Assembly (NCBI GenBank): GCA_905204935.1
Contig: CAJLBJ010000001.1
Location: 124,001 to 188,000, forward strand
Length of the DNA: 64,000 bases
DNA from: an uncultured Lactobacillus sp.
Lineage (GTDB): Bacteria > Bacillota > Bacilli > Lactobacillales > Lactobacillaceae
Direction of reading: 5' to 3'
The notes under the pieces are model-generated. The model did not search any database, was not told where the DNA came from, and saw nothing but the letters and a program-made list of their open reading frames with translations. Shown here one piece after another: positions 61,693 to 64,000 of this stretch (its first letter is position 1; every line of letters begins with the position of its first letter). The position numbers were made by a program, and so were the translations under genes.

Positions 61693-63108
61693 TCATATCT
61701 CTTTTAACAAAATTTTTAACTTCATGTTATTATTTCTACTTATCCGCTGTAGCAAACTAGTTTTATCAGTAATAATAGCCGTTGCTCCCAGAGTTTGACT
61801 CATTTGAGCACTTCCTTTTTGATTAACAGTCCAAACATAAAAAGCTTTTTTTAACCTTTGTGTTTGACTACTTAGCAATAATGTTTGATTTAATGACAAA
61901 AAATCTGCCTTAGCAACTTTAGGCGCAAACAAAGTAAATGGTTCTACATAACCTATTTTTAGCTGTGGTGCCATTTGTTTAATCTTTCGTAACAGTCGAT
62001 AATTCATCGTGTGTATCTTCCAATGGTTTTGGCTTATCATTGCTCCATAACGTTTAATGAAATCAGCAATAACCTTATTTGACCATAATTGTTCACTCTT
62101 TAATTCGATCAATACCGGTTGGTTTAACGCTTTGGCAACTTGTAAATAATGTGTCAACGTCGTCAAATGCGTTGCTTTGTCGCCTTGCTTTATGCTTAAT
62201 TTTTGTAAATTAGTTGCTGTTTGTTGTTTAATGCTAATGTTTTTTCCGGCTACAGTTAATAATTTATCATCGTGACTGACGATAAAATTATTATCTTTAG
62301 TGACTCGTACATCGATTTCAACAAAGTCTGGGTGAACATGTAGTGCAGTTTGTTTAAGCGCTACTAATGAATTAGGTACTGCAGTAACATTTGCCACTCC
62401 TTTATGCGCAATAATTTGCAGTTTAGAAGTATTTGGCAATACATTACACATTAATATTAGACCGTTCAAACAAATTAAAATACTAATTATTATTATTTCT
62501 TTTACGCCACTCTTTTTAAATTCCAACGCTTTAGGAGCAACAATTTTTAAGCGTGCATACCAAAAAAGTGCGCATAAAACGCTTTGCAACAACAAATTAC
62601 CGGCTAATGCTATAAAATTTGGCAACCGGGTAAACATATGCCAAACAAAAAAGCGACTAAAAAAAATAACAATCACTAACAATGTTAGCTTAAAAGGAAA
62701 GTTTTGTCTTGTTAACTTCCACGAGCGTTGTATTGCTTGTTTAAAAGTAAGATTTGTTTGTACGCCTAAGCTCCAAGTCCATATCAAGCGTAATAAAATA
62801 TATATTCCTAAAAGATATATACTTCCACCTATGGCAAAAATAAAAATACGATATCTAAAAATAAAATCTAAAACAAATGGATTAAGCTCAATTTGTCCTA
62901 GAAAAGCACGCCATACATTCAACCAAATTACCGGCACCCAGCAACACCAACTAAACATCCAGCATAATTTAGGCCAAATCTTTCTGGTTATCTCTCCTTG
63001 TAAAATATACTCATTGATTAACGCACCTATGAATAGACATAAGACAAATAATAAAGGTATAGTTGCACTTAATCTAAACAAAAGCGCTAAGATCAATAAT
63101 AACCCCAC
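61693..63108 (-). CDS. Membrane-bound glycerophosphodiester phosphodiesterase
   Basis: 471 residues, starting at GTG 63108 (AAAGGGAGGATTTT ahead). Six or so membrane segments in the N-terminal half (GPDP membrane domain), then an extracytoplasmic GDPD TIM barrel: AHKGVANVTAVPNSL, VEIDVRVTKDNNF and VSHDDKLL. The HRG motif is HKG, and the PENT of soluble enzymes is VPNS, similar to other Lactobacillales members of this subfamily. The family usually has more N-terminal membrane segments (about 590 residues), so this one is short. It probably releases glycerol phosphate from lipid or teichoic acid turnover products. Confidence 0.85.
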   Translation of the reverse strand: MGLLLILALLFRLSATIPLLFVLCLFIGALINEYILQGEITRKIWPKLCWMFSWCCWVPVIWLNVWRAFLGQIELNPFVLDFIFRYRIFIFAIGGSIYLLGIYILLRLIWTWSLGVQTNLTFKQAIQRSWKLTRQNFPFKLTLLVIVIFFSRFFVWHMFTRLPNFIALAGNLLLQSVLCALFWYARLKIVAPKALEFKKSGVKEIIIISILICLNGLILMCNVLPNTSKLQIIAHKGVANVTAVPNSLVALKQTALHVHPDFVEIDVRVTKDNNFIVSHDDKLLTVAGKNISIKQQTATNLQKLSIKQGDKATHLTTLTHYLQVAKALNQPVLIELKSEQLWSNKVIADFIKRYGAMISQNHWKIHTMNYRLLRKIKQMAPQLKIGYVEPFTLFAPKVAKADFLSLNQTLLLSSQTQRLKKAFYVWTVNQKGSAQMSQTLGATAIITDKTSLLQRISRNNNMKLKILLKEI

Positions 63109-63127
63109 ACAAAATCCTCCCTTTTAT

Positions 63128-63157
63128 ACAAAAAAGACCAGATATAACATCTGGCCT
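63128..63157 (-). terminator. Terminator of ddl
   Basis: Minus strand GGCCAGATGTTATATCTGGTC hairpin followed by TTTTTT, ahead of the diesterase gene. Confidence 0.8.
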
Positions 63158-63170
63158 TACTCAATTAGTT

Positions 63171-64000
63171 TTATTTTTTCTTACCATCGATGATCTTAGT
63201 ACCGACTTTTTCAGTTCCTAATTCCACAAAATCATAATGTAATTTAGCATTATCGTTAAATTCATCAATGGCTAATTGAATCAAGCGATCGATTAAATCT
63301 GCATATGAAATGCCACTTACTTCCCAAAGTTGTGGGTATAAAGAAATATTAGTAAATCCTGGTAAAGTATTAGCTTCACCAAAGTATGGCACATTATTTT
63401 CATCAACCAGGAAGTCCATCCGTGCTAAACCACGGTTATCTAAGACACGGAAAGCATCGATTGACATTTGTTGGATTTCTTTAGTTAAATCTTCTGGCAA
63501 ATCAATTGGAATTTGGAAGACTACACCAGAAGCATCAACGAACTTGTTGTTGTAATCATAGAAGTCGTCACCTTCTGGAATGTTGATTGCACCTAATTTA
63601 GAAGCTTTTGTTTCACGGTTTCCAAGAATTGAGCATTCGATTTCACGTGGATTCTTGATAGCTTCTTCAACCATCACTTTAAAGTCATAGTGGAAGCCAT
63701 CTTGAATTGCTCGATCAAATTCTTCTTTGTTAGTAACTTTATATACACCAACTGAAGAACCTTGACGTGCTGGTTTAACAAATAATGTTTCACCTAATTG
63801 AGCACTACATTTTTCATAGGTATATTCAGTTTGGTTTTCAGGTGTTACAACAACATATTTTGTATTGCGAATTCCATGCAAGGTCAATAATTGCTTGGTT
63901 AAGTCCTTATCAAACGAAACAGCTGATGAAGTGATTCCACTTCCAATCCATGGCTTGTTAAGCAAACGGAACAATGCTTGAATTGTACCATCTTCACCCA
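63171..64000 (-). CDS. ddl: D-alanine-D-alanine ligase (partial, N-terminus outside window)
   Basis: The C-terminal 275 or so residues; the 5' end lies beyond position 64000, where the frame is still open (GEDGTIQALFRLLNKPWIG). ATP-grasp ligase making the D-Ala-D-Ala dipeptide for peptidoglycan. Visible: KDLTKQLLTLHGIRNTKYVV, FVKPARQGSSVGVYKV, EEAIKNPREIECSILGN, ARMDFLVDENNVPYFGEANT and LPGFTNISLYPQLWEVSG. The residue after FVKPAR and the omega-loop could not be assessed for D-Lac specificity with certainty. Followed by its own terminator. Confidence 0.95.
   Translation of the reverse strand, partial: GEDGTIQALFRLLNKPWIGSGITSSAVSFDKDLTKQLLTLHGIRNTKYVVVTPENQTEYTYEKCSAQLGETLFVKPARQGSSVGVYKVTNKEEFDRAIQDGFHYDFKVMVEEAIKNPREIECSILGNRETKASKLGAINIPEGDDFYDYNNKFVDASGVVFQIPIDLPEDLTKEIQQMSIDAFRVLDNRGLARMDFLVDENNVPYFGEANTLPGFTNISLYPQLWEVSGISYADLIDRLIQLAIDEFNDNAKLHYDFVELGTEKVGTKIIDGKKK

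Overview
The window looks like a chromosomal segment of a low-GC Gram-positive bacterium of the family Lactobacillaceae. The evidence is the AT-rich sequence, strong AGGAGG-type ribosome binding sites, T-box leaders on tRNA synthetase genes, a WxL/DUF916 surface locus, a KxYKxGKxW signal peptide with an LPxTG anchor, and a PepI-type proline iminopeptidase very like those of lactobacilli. A cell-wall-anchored GH101-type glycosidase suggests an animal host, but I cannot fix the genus or species.

Layout. Positions 1-2072 hold the start of an amino-acid ABC transporter binding protein, a 48-residue orphan gene, a MazG-like gene and engB. Positions 2245-8612 hold a ribosome-assembly and NAD cluster on the minus strand (yqeG, yqeH, yhbY, nadD, yqeK, rsfS, yqeM, tmcAL, yceD, rpmF). 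Then come infC-rpmI-rplT with an attenuator-type L20 leader and a non-AUG infC start, thrS with a T-box, and a replication/repair run (polA, mutM, coaE, nrdR, dnaB, dnaI). Positions 19528-21727 carry a BI-1 membrane protein, a MaoC-like protein and pepI. Positions 21909-26831 encode the giant surface glycosidase, whose promoter carries a CcpA-type cre site. argS (T-box), tRNA-Gly and a DUF2187 gene follow.

Positions 29792-31775 are a mobile-element scar: a Tn916-type integrase broken by several frameshifts, an unidentified coding remnant, and an intact XRE-regulator/membrane-protein pair with its own palindromic operator. A MATE exporter with its LysR regulator comes next (32283-34542). Positions 34746-47633 hold the whole IMP pathway in two minus-strand transcripts, purC-S-Q-L-F-M-N-H-D and purE-K-B. 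Both promoters carry PurBox-like sequences, and one box is shared with a divergent deoxynucleoside kinase gene.

The right part is mixed: a GNAT acetyltransferase, a WxL gene with a frameshifted signal peptide beside an intact DUF916/DUF3324 partner, ezrA, a free-methionine-sulfoxide reductase, rpsD with a long leader, yueI, a decayed phosphoesterase, a strongly diverged GshF-like gene, rarA followed by a probable 6S RNA, a DUF3899-like membrane protein, a universal stress protein, tag, a membrane glycerophosphodiesterase and the 3' part of ddl.

Most of the window is conserved housekeeping DNA. I did not find a clearly new multi-gene system. The points most worth a second look are the GshF-like protein with eroded active-site motifs, the PurBox arrangement, the cre-embedded glycosidase promoter, the operators of the XRE/membrane and LysR/MATE pairs, and the broken WxL, integrase and phosphoesterase genes.
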